From Tistrella mobilis KA081020-065 (GTDB taxonomy: Bacteria > Pseudomonadota > Alphaproteobacteria > Tistrellales > Tistrellaceae), in the NCBI RefSeq assembly GCF_000264455.2, contig NC_017966.1, forward strand, positions 186,001 through 250,000: a DNA stretch of 64,000 nt. The letters run 5' to 3'. Within the stretch, counting starts at the first letter, position 1; each line of letters begins with the position of its first letter. Positions 43,330-51,833 of this stretch are shown here, piece after piece. The notes under the pieces are model-generated. The model was given only the letters and a program-made list of their open reading frames with translations, was not told the origin of the DNA and made no database searches. The translations under genes were made by a program, and so were the position numbers.

Positions 43330-44390
43330 GGGAGTATCTCGGGACGGCGGATCAGAACCGGCCGCTTCTCGCCTGTTCCGGGGACGTCCTCGAATGCCGG
43401 ATGGCGGCGCCTGCGTGACAGGATCCGGTGCAGTTTGTCGCGGGTTTCAGGGGTGACACCGTCGGCGCAGCGCCCCGCGACATCCTCCAGAACTTTCCGC
43501 GCCCGGGCATCGGCCAGCACCATGTGCACATGGCGGGCCTCTTCGGGTGTCAGATGATCGTCGAGCGTGACCAGCTCCATGGGGGCGAGTCCGGCGAGCA
43601 GCTTTGCCTGAAGCTCGACCTGGCCGCCGAGCATCAGCTCCAGAAGGCGGGGCGGTGGTGCGAACCAGCCGCCCACACCCCAGGAGGTGAATCGCTGACG
43701 CCAGCTTCGCTGCGGGGGTGTCGTGGTGGTCCCGATGGTGACGATGCGCTGGGCATTGAAGGGGATGCGGAATCTCTGCGACAGATCATGAGCGGCCAGC
43801 AGGGCAGGGCCGTTGGCGACGAGGGCACCATCTGCGTAGTGGTGATCCCCGATCTTGTGGCGTGGCAGATAGGTCGGTGCGGCGGCCGAGGCCAGCACCA
43901 CATCGACAACAGAGATATGTGCCTGATCCGGATCGTAACTGCGGAAGATCTCGGGCTTTCCCAGGCTCTCGTTGATTGTCGGGATCAACAGGGCATGGTC
44001 CAGATCGCCGAGCCGCCTGTCGCCCAGAATGGCGGTCAGAATGTCGCGGAGCGGCTTCGGCGAGAAGCGGGCGCCGAGGATACCCGGCGCGGTCGCCAGA
44101 ATCTTCCGCCTCGGGAAGATTTTCTCCCCGTTCTGCTGCATGATCCTCGCAATCGCCGATGCCGTCAGTCCGGCGGCAAGGCCGGCGGCGATGATTGAAC
44201 CTGCCGACGTTCCGGCAAGCAGGTCGAAATGTCCGGCCACGGAGGCCCCGGGCTGGCGGCCGGGTATCATCTCCTCGATCCGGCACGCCATGAGCGCCGA
44301 GAAATAGGCAAGGAAGCCGCCGCCCTGGAAGGCGAGAACACTTGCGGTCGCCGGATCCCCGGCGTCAATCGGTCCAGCGGGCGGTGACAT
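43314..44390 (-). CDS. Patatin-like phospholipase
   Basis: 358 residues with an intact patatin site: oxyanion loop QGGGF (22-26), nucleophile Ser62 in GTSAGS and Asp187 in ADGA, forming the Ser-Asp dyad. Patatins hydrolyse membrane phospholipids; several serve as killing effectors in anti-phage systems (for example CapV of CBASS), though no cyclase of that type is here. It is the third gene of a tight operon; its start overlaps the preceding gene by 26 bases. No signal peptide is visible, so it acts inside the cell. The function of the operon is unknown. Confidence 0.85.
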   Translation of the reverse strand: MSPPAGPIDAGDPATASVLAFQGGGFLAYFSALMACRIEEMIPGRQPGASVAGHFDLLAGTSAGSIIAAGLAAGLTASAIARIMQQNGEKIFPRRKILATAPGILGARFSPKPLRDILTAILGDRRLGDLDHALLIPTINESLGKPEIFRSYDPDQAHISVVDVVLASAAAPTYLPRHKIGDHHYADGALVANGPALLAAHDLSQRFRIPFNAQRIVTIGTTTTPPQRSWRQRFTSWGVGGWFAPPPRLLELMLGGQVELQAKLLAGLAPMELVTLDDHLTPEEARHVHMVLADARARKVLEDVAGRCADGVTPETRDKLHRILSRRRRHPAFEDVPGTGEKRPVLIRRPEILPHPPA

Positions 44391-44799
44391 GAAGGCCGGA
44401 CCTCGACAGTTTCTCCATCATCTTCCGATCATTTGGTCCGTCCTGAAGCAGCAGCTCCGCATCCTGGACACGGCAGATGGCGATGGTCTGAAGGAGATGC
44501 GGATAGACCTCAGGGAGGATGGCGCGGAGCCTGGACAGGAGCAGCAATTCGTTCCGGCCGACCGTGAACAGCAGATAGCGCGGTGGCGGAATGGCGAGAC
44601 CGGAGGCCGGGTTGCCGACGGTATGGTCGAGCAGTTCCTGCAGGCGGCTCTCGAACCGGAGGCGGTCTTCCGGCGCGGCGGTTGCGGCCAGATCCGCCAC
44701 GAAGGCCAGGGCAGGGGCCGCAAGGGCGATGCGCTCGGATGTGTTGGCGGCAAGAAATCTCAGCGCGGGATGCTGCCTGCTGCCATCGACGATCTGCAT
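44365..44799 (-). CDS. Hypothetical protein, possibly a divergent PIN-like domain
   Basis: 144 residues from the ATG at 44799, which has AAGGAG five bases upstream; a longer version from 44826 would overlap the preceding stop. I do not recognise a family with certainty. The layout faintly resembles VapC-type PIN domains: MQIVDGS at the start (Asp5), an acidic residue (Asp36) where the second acidic position is expected, and a C-terminal DAELLLQDGPNDRKMMEKL stretch like the last PIN strand and acidic site. A third acidic residue appears to be Gln. It may be a degenerate toxin-like or adaptor protein. Encoded between the Phd-like and patatin genes. Confidence 0.65.
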   Translation of the reverse strand: MQIVDGSRQHPALRFLAANTSERIALAAPALAFVADLAATAAPEDRLRFESRLQELLDHTVGNPASGLAIPPPRYLLFTVGRNELLLLSRLRAILPEVYPHLLQTIAICRVQDAELLLQDGPNDRKMMEKLSRSGLHVTARWTD

Positions 44800-44822
44800 C
44801 GTCTCCTTCGGCCCCGGCAGGA

Positions 44823-45299
44823 TCATAAACCCCGCTCCGGCTTCGGTAAGATGACGGGGCGGCCGAGCACATCGGCGAGAGACGGCATCTCATAAGACAG
44901 GGACGGCGGATTTGCCGCCAGCGCATGCGGCGGCCCGTCATGTGCCAGGTGCTCGTAAAGATCACCCGCCGTCGCCAGCTTGGGCTGGAGCGTGGTCACA
45001 AGGGCGTCGATCAGCAGGGCCAGGCGGTCGCGGCCGATCAGCACGGCTTCCGGGTCGTCGCCTCTGGTTTCGGTCAGGCCGAGAGGCCCGGTCTTGTCCA
45101 GATCCGCCAGAACCCGGCCGGGATCGCGTTCGAATTCGGCCAGCGTCAACCGCCGGTCCTGCCGCGTGTTGTAGAGGTCGAGAAGGATCCGTGCGATCCG
45201 GACCAGTCCTTCGCCGGCGGGCCCTTGTGCCAGTTCCCGCAGCCGGGCCAGATCGATCCGGCGTGCGGCCGCAGCGAGCGTGTCGTCAGGCTCTGCCAT
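44823..45299 (-). CDS. Small protein with Phd/YefM-like segment
   Basis: 158 residues. The middle part (about 51-100), LTLAEFERDPGRVLADL followed by GPLGLTETRGDDPEAVLIGRDRLALLID, follows the Phd/YefM antitoxin pattern of DNA-binding fold plus a C-terminal tail that could wrap a partner (ending LADVLGRPVILPKPERGL). It is first in the operon, as antitoxins usually are, and its stop overlaps the next open frame (ATGA). The family call is by pattern only; it may be a regulator or inhibitor of the two proteins encoded downstream. Confidence 0.65.
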   Translation of the reverse strand: MAEPDDTLAAAARRIDLARLRELAQGPAGEGLVRIARILLDLYNTRQDRRLTLAEFERDPGRVLADLDKTGPLGLTETRGDDPEAVLIGRDRLALLIDALVTTLQPKLATAGDLYEHLAHDGPPHALAANPPSLSYEMPSLADVLGRPVILPKPERGL

Positions 45300-45393
45300 A
45301 TCGCCCCCCCCGGCTGTCGTTACCACTTGCGATGATATGGGGGTTTCAGGCGTGCGATCAATCGCTTGCGGCGATCCTGCCCCTGCTTTGTTC

Positions 45394-46461
45394 CTATCCC
45401 GCCTCCACCCGATACCGCCCCGGGCTCTGGCCGGTCCATTTGCGGAAGGCGCGGTGGAAGGAGCTGGGGTCGGCGAAGCCGGCCGCGGCGGCGGCGTCGG
45501 CGACCGAGGCGGCGGGGTCGCGGAGGACGTCGATGGCGATGTCCAGGCGCAGCGCGTCCTTGATCGCCCGGTAGCTCTGGCCCTCGGCCGCCAGGCGGCG
45601 GTGCAGCGTGGCGGTGGAGATGCCGAAGGCGGCGGCCAGGCTGTCGATATCCGGCCAGTCGTCGGGGTGCAGGCCGCGCAGATGGTGGCGCACCCGCACC
45701 AGCCAGGCATCGGCATTGCGATAGCGCACCAGAATATTGCCCGGCGCCTGTTTCAGAAAGCGGGTCAGGGACCGGCGCGAGCGGTCGATCGGCAGGTCCA
45801 GCAGCTCGGCATCGAAGACCAGGCGGCTGTCGGGTTGGCCGAAGCGCAGATCGTTGCAGAACAACCGTCGGTAATCGTCGGTATAAGCCGGCACCCGTGC
45901 GCGGACATCGATCCAGCGGATCGGGATCCGCCGGCCGACCAGCCAGCAGGCGGCGCCATGCAGCATCAGCCAGATGGTGAAATCGGCGAAGGCGCGCGGC
46001 GGGGGCAGGGGCGCCCCGCCGGTGGGGCGGCGGCCGCGCATCACCAGCTGGGCATGGGCGCCATGGCGCAGCAGGCGCAGGTCGATATCGTCGAAGACCA
46101 GCATCATGAACCGGGTCATGATCCGCAGTGCCGCGCCCAGATCCGGCGCCTCGCGCGCGGTGGCGCACATGAAGCCGAAGCTGCCGCGCTTCATCCGCCG
46201 CCGGTTCATCGCGAAGAATTCATCGTCCAGCAGCCGGGTCAGCCCGCGCCACAGCCGGGCATAGGTTTCGGCATCCACCCGCGCCCCCGGCCGGGTCAGG
46301 GCGACCGGGTCGATGCCGGCCGATCGCAGCACCGGCCCGGTATCCAGCCGCAGCCGATGGGCGCCTTCCAGGGCTTCCGCCACCAGATGGGCCGAAATCG
46401 TGCCGGCCGGGACATCGCCCTCGCCCGTGTTCCGTTGTCCGGATCCGTTGTCCGTGGTCAT
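45394..46461 (-). CDS. AraC family transcriptional regulator with arabinose-binding-domain-like N-terminus
   Basis: 355 residues. The N-terminal domain (VAEALEGAHRLRLDTGPVLRSAGIDP) is of the Arabinose_bd type found in OruR-like and mycobacterial virulence regulators, which often bind fatty acids or aromatics. The C-terminal double helix-turn-helix (SLAAAFGISTATLHRRLAAEGQSYR, SVADAAAAAGFADPSSFHRAFRKWTG) is clear. Its targets are unknown; it is not obviously part of the adjacent three-gene operon although both are on the minus strand, 94 bases apart. Confidence 0.88.
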   Translation of the reverse strand: MTTDNGSGQRNTGEGDVPAGTISAHLVAEALEGAHRLRLDTGPVLRSAGIDPVALTRPGARVDAETYARLWRGLTRLLDDEFFAMNRRRMKRGSFGFMCATAREAPDLGAALRIMTRFMMLVFDDIDLRLLRHGAHAQLVMRGRRPTGGAPLPPPRAFADFTIWLMLHGAACWLVGRRIPIRWIDVRARVPAYTDDYRRLFCNDLRFGQPDSRLVFDAELLDLPIDRSRRSLTRFLKQAPGNILVRYRNADAWLVRVRHHLRGLHPDDWPDIDSLAAAFGISTATLHRRLAAEGQSYRAIKDALRLDIAIDVLRDPAASVADAAAAAGFADPSSFHRAFRKWTGQSPGRYRVEAG

Positions 46462-46560
46462 GCGTCCCGCCGGCCCTTCGCCCGCCCCCTGTCCTGTGGG
46501 TCAGGGGATAAACCGGAAGTCGCCCGGGGTAAAGCAGGCAGTGCGCATTGCGACCCCGGA

Positions 46561-47166
46561 TCACCCGCCCTCGGGTGTGGCGCCGCCTGCGGGCCAGGCG
46601 GCGAGGGCCTGTTCGGCGATCGCCTCCAGCTTCTCCCGACTGAACCCCGCCTTGGCCTGCACCGCCATGCCATGAAGCGTGGTCAGCAGGAAGGCGGCGA
46701 GCACGTCGGGTCGGGCGCCGGATGGCAGGTCGCCCGCGGCCTTCGCCCGCTCGAAGCGGGCGCAAAGCTGCGCCTCGCCGGCGGCGCGGGCCTCGATCAG
46801 CATCTGCCGCACCGGCTCCGCATCGTCCGACCCGGCCAGCACCCCGTTGATCCCCAGGCAGCCGGTATGCTCGGGATGACGGGTGTTGAGGTCGATGGCG
46901 CTGAACAGGATATGCCGTGCCACTTCCCGGGCGGTCGGCAGGTTCAGGGCGGCCGGAATGTAGTCCAGATGACGTTCGTAATAGCGGGCCAGTGCCTTGC
47001 GGAACATCTCTTCCTTGTTGCCGAAGGCCGAATACAGCGCCGGCCGCTCCACCCCGGCCGCCCGGGTCAGGTCGGTATAGGACGCGCCTTCATAGCCCTT
47101 CTGCCAGAACACGCACATCACGGCGTCCAGCGCCTCGTCCATATCGAATTCGCGACGGCGCCCCAT
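46561..47166 (-). CDS. TetR/AcrR family transcriptional regulator
   Basis: 201 residues with helix-turn-helix SYTDLTRAAGVERPALYSAFGNKEEMF (about 29-55) and a TetR_C-type sensing domain with one Cys in HTGCLGING. It is divergent from an SDR gene across a 39-bp palindrome, so it almost certainly controls that gene and itself. The arrangement matches YcdC/NemR-like regulators paired with detoxifying dehydrogenases; the ligand is unknown. Confidence 0.88.
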   Translation of the reverse strand: MGRRREFDMDEALDAVMCVFWQKGYEGASYTDLTRAAGVERPALYSAFGNKEEMFRKALARYYERHLDYIPAALNLPTAREVARHILFSAIDLNTRHPEHTGCLGINGVLAGSDDAEPVRQMLIEARAAGEAQLCARFERAKAAGDLPSGARPDVLAAFLLTTLHGMAVQAKAGFSREKLEAIAEQALAAWPAGGATPEGG

Positions 47167-47226
47167 CAGCCCGGTCCGGAAATGATCATCGGCTGCATCC
47201 TAAGGCGCTTGACAGCTCCTGTCCAT

Positions 47227-47265
47227 ATTTCATACCAATCGTTATCATAATGATTAGTATGAAAT
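47227..47265. promoter_or_regulatory. 39-bp palindromic operator between TetR and SDR genes
   Basis: ATTTCATAC at the left pairs with GTATGAAAT at the right, and the interior CAATCGTTATCAT/ATGATTA is also largely symmetric. It is AT-rich and lies between the divergent starts, 36 bases from the SDR start. Confidence 0.75.
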
Positions 47266-47300
47266 GAAGCGCTCTCTGGAGCGCCGGAAACGGAGGTCTC

Positions 47301-48071
47301 ATGTCGAAGATGTCAGCTTCGAAGATGTTGGCGGGCAGGGTGGCGCTGGTCACCGGCGGGTCCCGCGGCCTGGGCGCCGCGGTGGCGCGGGCGCTGGCTG
47401 ATCAGGGGGCGGATGTGGCGATCAGCTATGTCGCCTCGGCCGACAAGGCTGCGGCGGTGGTGGCCGATCTGACGGCGCAGGGCGTGCGCGCGGCGGCCTT
47501 CCGCAGTGATCAGGCCGATACCGCCGCGGCGGCACCGTTGATCGGCCGGGTGATGGCCGAATTCGGCCGGCTCGACATTCTGATCAACAATGCCGCGATC
47601 TCGGTGCTGGGCCAGATGGTGGACGATCCGGCCGCCGACACGGCGCGGCTCGACCGGCTGTGGCAGATCAATCTGGCCGGCGCGGTCGCAACCACGCGCG
47701 CCGCGGCGCCGGTGCTGTCGGATGGCGGCCGGATCATCTTCATCGGCTCGGCGCTCGGCAGCCGTGTGCCCTTCCCAGGCGTCGCCGACTATGCCGGCAG
47801 CAAGGCGGCGATCGCCGGCTATGCCCGCGGGGCGGCGCGTGATCTGGGGCCGCGCAACATCACGGTCAATGTCGTCCAGCCGGGCATCATGCCCACCGAC
47901 ATGGCGGCAGAGGTGGGCGACAGCGTGCCCGACGCCCTGATGGACCTGCACCCCATCCGCCGGATCGCGACGCTGGACGAGGTCGCGGGCCTGGTCTGCT
48001 TCCTGGCCGGGCCCCATGGCGGCTACATGACCGGCGATGTGATCGACATCGCCGGCGGCATTCAGGTCTGA
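47301..48071 (+). CDS. SDR family oxidoreductase (3-oxoacyl reductase-like)
   Basis: 256-residue classical SDR: TGGSRGLGAA cofactor motif, NNAA, catalytic Ser in IGSALGS and the Tyr-x-x-x-Lys pair in DYAGSKAAIAGYARG, plus the C-terminal GYMTGDVIDIAGGIQV. It should oxidise or reduce a hydroxyl/keto group with NADP(H). The CGGAGG site is ideal. Under the divergent TetR palindrome it is probably induced by a toxic carbonyl or phenolic compound. Its end overlaps the convergent catalase-like gene by 10 bases. Confidence 0.9.
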   Translation: MSKMSASKMLAGRVALVTGGSRGLGAAVARALADQGADVAISYVASADKAAAVVADLTAQGVRAAAFRSDQADTAAAAPLIGRVMAEFGRLDILINNAAISVLGQMVDDPAADTARLDRLWQINLAGAVATTRAAAPVLSDGGRIIFIGSALGSRVPFPGVADYAGSKAAIAGYARGAARDLGPRNITVNVVQPGIMPTDMAAEVGDSVPDALMDLHPIRRIATLDEVAGLVCFLAGPHGGYMTGDVIDIAGGIQV

Positions 48072-49012
48072 GACGCCCCGCGCCTTGCCGCCGATGCGGC
48101 ATAGGTCACCCGCCGCAGCCGGTTCAGCTCTCCCAGCGGCCGGTGGGCGGCAAGGGCGTTCCAGGGGGTGAAGGCGGTGTCGCGGCCGCGCCCGGGTTCC
48201 ACCGGCTGGGGTGGTAGCTCCAGCCGGGCCACGGTCGTGAACGGCCCGGTCCAGCGGGCGATGCCGTCATCCAGCGATTCGTGCTCGCCCTGGCGGGGCT
48301 GGATCAGGAAATCGAAGCCGATCGGCCCGCGGGCGAAGGCCTTGCGCAGCCGTTCGGCGAAGCTGCCGCCGCGCACATTCCGCCAGGCGGCATCCGGCCG
48401 GCACTGAAACTTCATCGCCCCCGCGCCCAGCGCGAAGGGCGCCACCGAATGATAGATCCGCCCGGCCAGATCGCGCCCCTTCAGGTGGTTGCGCAGCGTG
48501 TCGGCCATCATCTGCAGATAGTGCAGGCGCAGCCGCCCGCGCGGCATCACGGCGCCGGGCAGCAGCATGCGGCCAAGCGTCGGCTTCAGATGGCCGTCGA
48601 TCGCCCGGAACAGCACCAGCGCATCGGCGGCATCGCGCATCGCCGGGGTCGGCTGGTCGACCATCACGAAATCCTGCCGGCCCTCAGGCGCGCCCTCGCA
48701 GACCTCCCCCGCGATGCCCGACACGGCGATCGCCATCCCGCGCGCATCCGGCAGCCGTTCATCCGGCAGGAGCCCGCCCGAGAACCGCACCAGGGCCTTA
48801 TACTGCCCTGGCCGGGCGAACAGCCCCGCGGCCAGGGCCGGATCTGCGGGCGGCGTGACGGTGAACACGGCGTCCAGGCAGGCATGTTCCAGCTCGTGAA
48901 AGGTTCGTGGCAGCGACCCGTCCGGGCGCGGCAGCTGAAAGGTGCGGTGGAAAATCGTGACCAGCTCGTCGCCGGTCGCATCCAGCGGGCAGCGGGGTGC
49001 GTCTGCGGGCAA
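48062..49012 (-). CDS. Catalase-family heme protein, TTG start
   Basis: 316 residues. Small catalase-related fold: HELEHACLDAVFTV (candidate distal His), the KALVRFSGG heme-pocket region, DARGMAIAV, and DFVMVDQPTPAMRDA. No ATG exists upstream in the correct frame; a TTG at 49012 has GGAGG exactly eight bases before it and is the best start. Members of this group act as minor catalases or organic peroxidases, and activity is not certain because the canonical catalase sequence is diverged. It is downstream of the siderophore operon on the same strand (75-base gap) and may protect during iron uptake. Confidence 0.75.
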   Translation of the reverse strand: MPADAPRCPLDATGDELVTIFHRTFQLPRPDGSLPRTFHELEHACLDAVFTVTPPADPALAAGLFARPGQYKALVRFSGGLLPDERLPDARGMAIAVSGIAGEVCEGAPEGRQDFVMVDQPTPAMRDAADALVLFRAIDGHLKPTLGRMLLPGAVMPRGRLRLHYLQMMADTLRNHLKGRDLAGRIYHSVAPFALGAGAMKFQCRPDAAWRNVRGGSFAERLRKAFARGPIGFDFLIQPRQGEHESLDDGIARWTGPFTTVARLELPPQPVEPGRGRDTAFTPWNALAAHRPLGELNRLRRVTYAASAARRGASQT

Positions 49013-49086
49013 GGGCGCATCCTCCGGTCGGTCGGTGGGTGATCCATATCCCCGATCCTGACCGTCCGGCGGCCTGGACGCAACCG

Positions 49087-49836
49087 TCAGCCGCAGTCGC
49101 CGCGGCCGGGCAGGGGGCAGAGCGTGCCGCAATCGGCAAAACCCTCCAGCTGATAGCGCAGGCAGCAGATTTTGCGGCGGAACGCGCCCTCCCCGGGCTG
49201 CACCTCGTCCGGCGGACGCCTGGTCAGCATGCCCTTCAGCGGGTTGACCAGCCCGTCCGCGATCCGGTCGTGGTCCAGCAGACGGGTCCGGGCGCGGGCG
49301 GCAAGGGTGGCATCGCCGCGGATCTCCGCGCCAACCCCGGCGGCCCAGGCCAGGATCGAAGCGGCATTGCACCACAGCAGACGCGGCGATATCCGCCCCG
49401 CTTCGGCAAGGCGGTCGAAGACCGGCAGCAGGTGATCGCTGATCAGGCTGTCGATCACCTCCAGCGGATCGCCTGCCGGGACGAGTTGGTGATCGGCCGC
49501 GATCCGGAAGCCGCAGGGCTGGCCGGTCGGATCGCAGGCGATCCGGCAGGTGTCGGGGGTGATCGGCAGCCGCCTCCCGGCGAGCATCGCCGCCGCCACC
49601 ACCGGTACGCCGACCACGCCGCAGTAATACTGGCTCCACATCGATGCCGCGGCCCGCCTTGTGGCCGGGACGGCGGCCGGACCGCAGCGGCGGGTGAGGA
49701 TTTCCGTCAGATCCGGGCGGGCCAGCAGTTCGGCCGCCGTCGGTGTCGGCACCGCCGGATCATCCGCGGCCAGCACGCCCGACAGATAGGTGAAGCTGCC
49801 GGTGAAGCAGCCCTGCAGCGCCGCGATCATGGTCAT
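49087..49836 (-). CDS. fhuF: Siderophore-iron reductase FhuF
   Basis: 249 residues. The C-terminal CC-x10-C-x2-C motif (ICCLRYQLEGFADCGTLC) binds the unusual 2Fe-2S cluster of FhuF, which reduces ferric hydroxamates in the cytoplasm. It is the last gene of the five-gene uptake operon, its start overlapping fhuB by four bases. The separate siderophore-interacting protein at 39 kb may be a second, alternative reductase. Confidence 0.9.
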   Translation of the reverse strand: MTMIAALQGCFTGSFTYLSGVLAADDPAVPTPTAAELLARPDLTEILTRRCGPAAVPATRRAAASMWSQYYCGVVGVPVVAAAMLAGRRLPITPDTCRIACDPTGQPCGFRIAADHQLVPAGDPLEVIDSLISDHLLPVFDRLAEAGRISPRLLWCNAASILAWAAGVGAEIRGDATLAARARTRLLDHDRIADGLVNPLKGMLTRRPPDEVQPGEGAFRRKICCLRYQLEGFADCGTLCPLPGRGDCG

Positions 49837-51833
49837 CTTCCCTCCCGCGGGCTGCGGCCCAGCAACAGGATCAGCCAGGGTCCGCCGATCAGGGCCGCCA
49901 TCAGCCCCGCCGGCACCTGATAGGGCGCCAGGATCATCCGTCCCGCCTGATCGGCCGCGATCATGATCGCGGCGCCGGCAATTACCGCGGCCAAAATCTG
50001 GCCGCGTGCGCGGCCGAACCCGGAGAGCCGGGCCAGATGCGGAGCGATGACGCCCACGAAGCTCAACGGTCCGACCAGAGCGGTGGCGGCGGCGGTGGCG
50101 AGGCAGACCAGCAGCAGGGCCAGCGCCCGGACGGGTGTCACGGCGAGCCCCACCCCCCGGGCGACATCGGGGCCGAGCGCCAGCAGGTCGAGCGGCCGGG
50201 CCATGGCGAGAGCAAGAGCCGGCAGCAGCACGGCACCCGCCGCCGCGGCCATCGCCTGGTCGGGTGCGACACCCCAGGTGGAGCCGGCCATCCAGGCCAT
50301 CAGCCCGGCCATGCGCGGGTCGCCGCTTGCTGCCGCCACCGCCACCAGCGCGGTGCCGGCGGTGCCGATCGCGACGCCGGCCAGCAGCAGCCGTTCGGGG
50401 GCAAAGCGGCTGCGGGCGGCGCTGGCCATGACCAGAGCGAGGGCGGCTGCCGCTCCCGCGGCACCGGCGGCCAGCCGCGCGGGGCCGCTGCCGCCACCGG
50501 CCAGGAACAGGGTGGAAAGCACCGTTGCCAGGATCACGCCCGAGGTCAGGCCCAGCACTTCGGGCGAGGCCAGCGGGTTGCCGGTCAGCCGCTGCAGCAC
50601 CGCCCCGGTCATGCCCAGCAGACCGCCTGCCGCCAGCGCCGCCACCACACGCGGCCAGCGCCAGGGCAGCAGCACCTCCAGATCGGCCCCGGTCGCCAGA
50701 TGCAGGCCGTCGGCGCCGCGGCCGACCAGCAGACCGGTCAGCGCCAGGCCCAGGGCGGCCAGGCCGATGGCCAGGAAGATCCGACCAGGGCGCCAGGTGC
50801 GACTGTCGGGGGCCGGGGTCTCCGGTGGTGGCGCCACTGGTGACGGCGCCTGCGGCAACCAGCCGCGGCGGCCGAGCAGCACCATCAGCAGCGGCGCGCC
50901 CAGCACCGCGGTTAAGGCTCCGGTCGGCAGCATCGGCCCGTCGAGCATGCGGCCGAGGGCGAGGGTGATCTCGTCGGCAAGCCAGAGCAGCGCGGCACCG
51001 GTGGCGGGGGCCGCCAACAGCCGGGGGCCGAGGCGGGTGACGCCCGCCAGCCTGACCAGGGCCGGGGCGGCAAGGCCCACGAAGCCGATCACCCCCACCG
51101 CGGCCGAGACAGAGGCGGAGACCGCGACCGCAAGGCCCAGCGCCAGCAGCCGCAGGCGGGCGGTCCGCACCCCCAGCCCCTGCGCGCCGGTCTCGCCCAG
51201 GTCGAGCAGGGCGAGCGGCCGCAGCAGCAGCCCGGCCGCGAGCGCCGCGAGGACCAGCCGCACCGCCAGGGTTTCTGCCGCAGACCAGCCGTCCTGGACC
51301 AGCGAGCCGCTGCCCCAGATCAGCACTGCGGTCAGATAATCGTGATTGAACACGGTCAGGAAGCCGGTGGCGGCGCCGCAGATCAGCGTCACGATCAGCC
51401 CGGCCAGCACCACCCGGACCGGTGCCGCCCCGCCGCGGCCGCCGATCGCGAGCGTAAGCCCGATCGCCGCCGCCGATCCGGCCAGGGCCACCATCTCCCG
51501 CCCCGCGCCCAGCAGGGACGGCGCCGTCAGGGTCGCCAGGGCCAGCGCCAGATGGGCGCCGGCCGAAACGCCGAGCGTCGAGGGGTCGGCGACGGGATTG
51601 CGCAGCACCTGCTGGAACACGGTGCCGGCCAGGCCGAGCAGGGCGCCCGCCAGCAGCGCCACCGCGATCCGCGGCAGGGTGCCGGCCAGGATCATCACCC
51701 GGTCGATCCCCGCGGCGGGCAGAAACCCCGAAGCCGGCAGCAGGGGCACGAGCCCCGCCCAGGCGAGGCCGGCCGCGGCCAGCAGCGGCAGAAGGGTGAG
51801 GCAGAGCAGCGGGCGCGAGGGCAGCGGCATCAT
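49833..51833 (-). CDS. fhuB: Iron-hydroxamate ABC transporter permease, two fused FecCD halves
   Basis: 666 residues, as in E. coli FhuB. Two homologous halves (about 1-330 and 350-666), each with about ten hydrophobic helices. Each has the FecCD motif: GLAGTVFQQVLRNPVADPSTLG in the first and GMTGAVLQRLTGNPLASPEVLG in the second. Forms the complete inner-membrane channel as one chain. Four-base overlaps with fhuC and fhuF show translational coupling. Confidence 0.93.
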   Translation of the reverse strand: MMPLPSRPLLCLTLLPLLAAAGLAWAGLVPLLPASGFLPAAGIDRVMILAGTLPRIAVALLAGALLGLAGTVFQQVLRNPVADPSTLGVSAGAHLALALATLTAPSLLGAGREMVALAGSAAAIGLTLAIGGRGGAAPVRVVLAGLIVTLICGAATGFLTVFNHDYLTAVLIWGSGSLVQDGWSAAETLAVRLVLAALAAGLLLRPLALLDLGETGAQGLGVRTARLRLLALGLAVAVSASVSAAVGVIGFVGLAAPALVRLAGVTRLGPRLLAAPATGAALLWLADEITLALGRMLDGPMLPTGALTAVLGAPLLMVLLGRRGWLPQAPSPVAPPPETPAPDSRTWRPGRIFLAIGLAALGLALTGLLVGRGADGLHLATGADLEVLLPWRWPRVVAALAAGGLLGMTGAVLQRLTGNPLASPEVLGLTSGVILATVLSTLFLAGGGSGPARLAAGAAGAAAALALVMASAARSRFAPERLLLAGVAIGTAGTALVAVAAASGDPRMAGLMAWMAGSTWGVAPDQAMAAAAGAVLLPALALAMARPLDLLALGPDVARGVGLAVTPVRALALLLVCLATAAATALVGPLSFVGVIAPHLARLSGFGRARGQILAAVIAGAAIMIAADQAGRMILAPYQVPAGLMAALIGGPWLILLLGRSPREGR

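Noticed and set aside
43314-44390. Assignment of the patatin to a CBASS defence system
   Set aside because: No CD-NTase cyclase or Cap2/Cap3 gene is adjacent. The nearby class III cyclase is a redox-type membrane enzyme on a separate transcript.
47227-47265. The 39-bp palindrome as a Fur box
   Set aside because: Although AT-rich, it lies between divergent TetR and SDR genes and its symmetry spans the whole 39 bases, which fits a TetR operator better.
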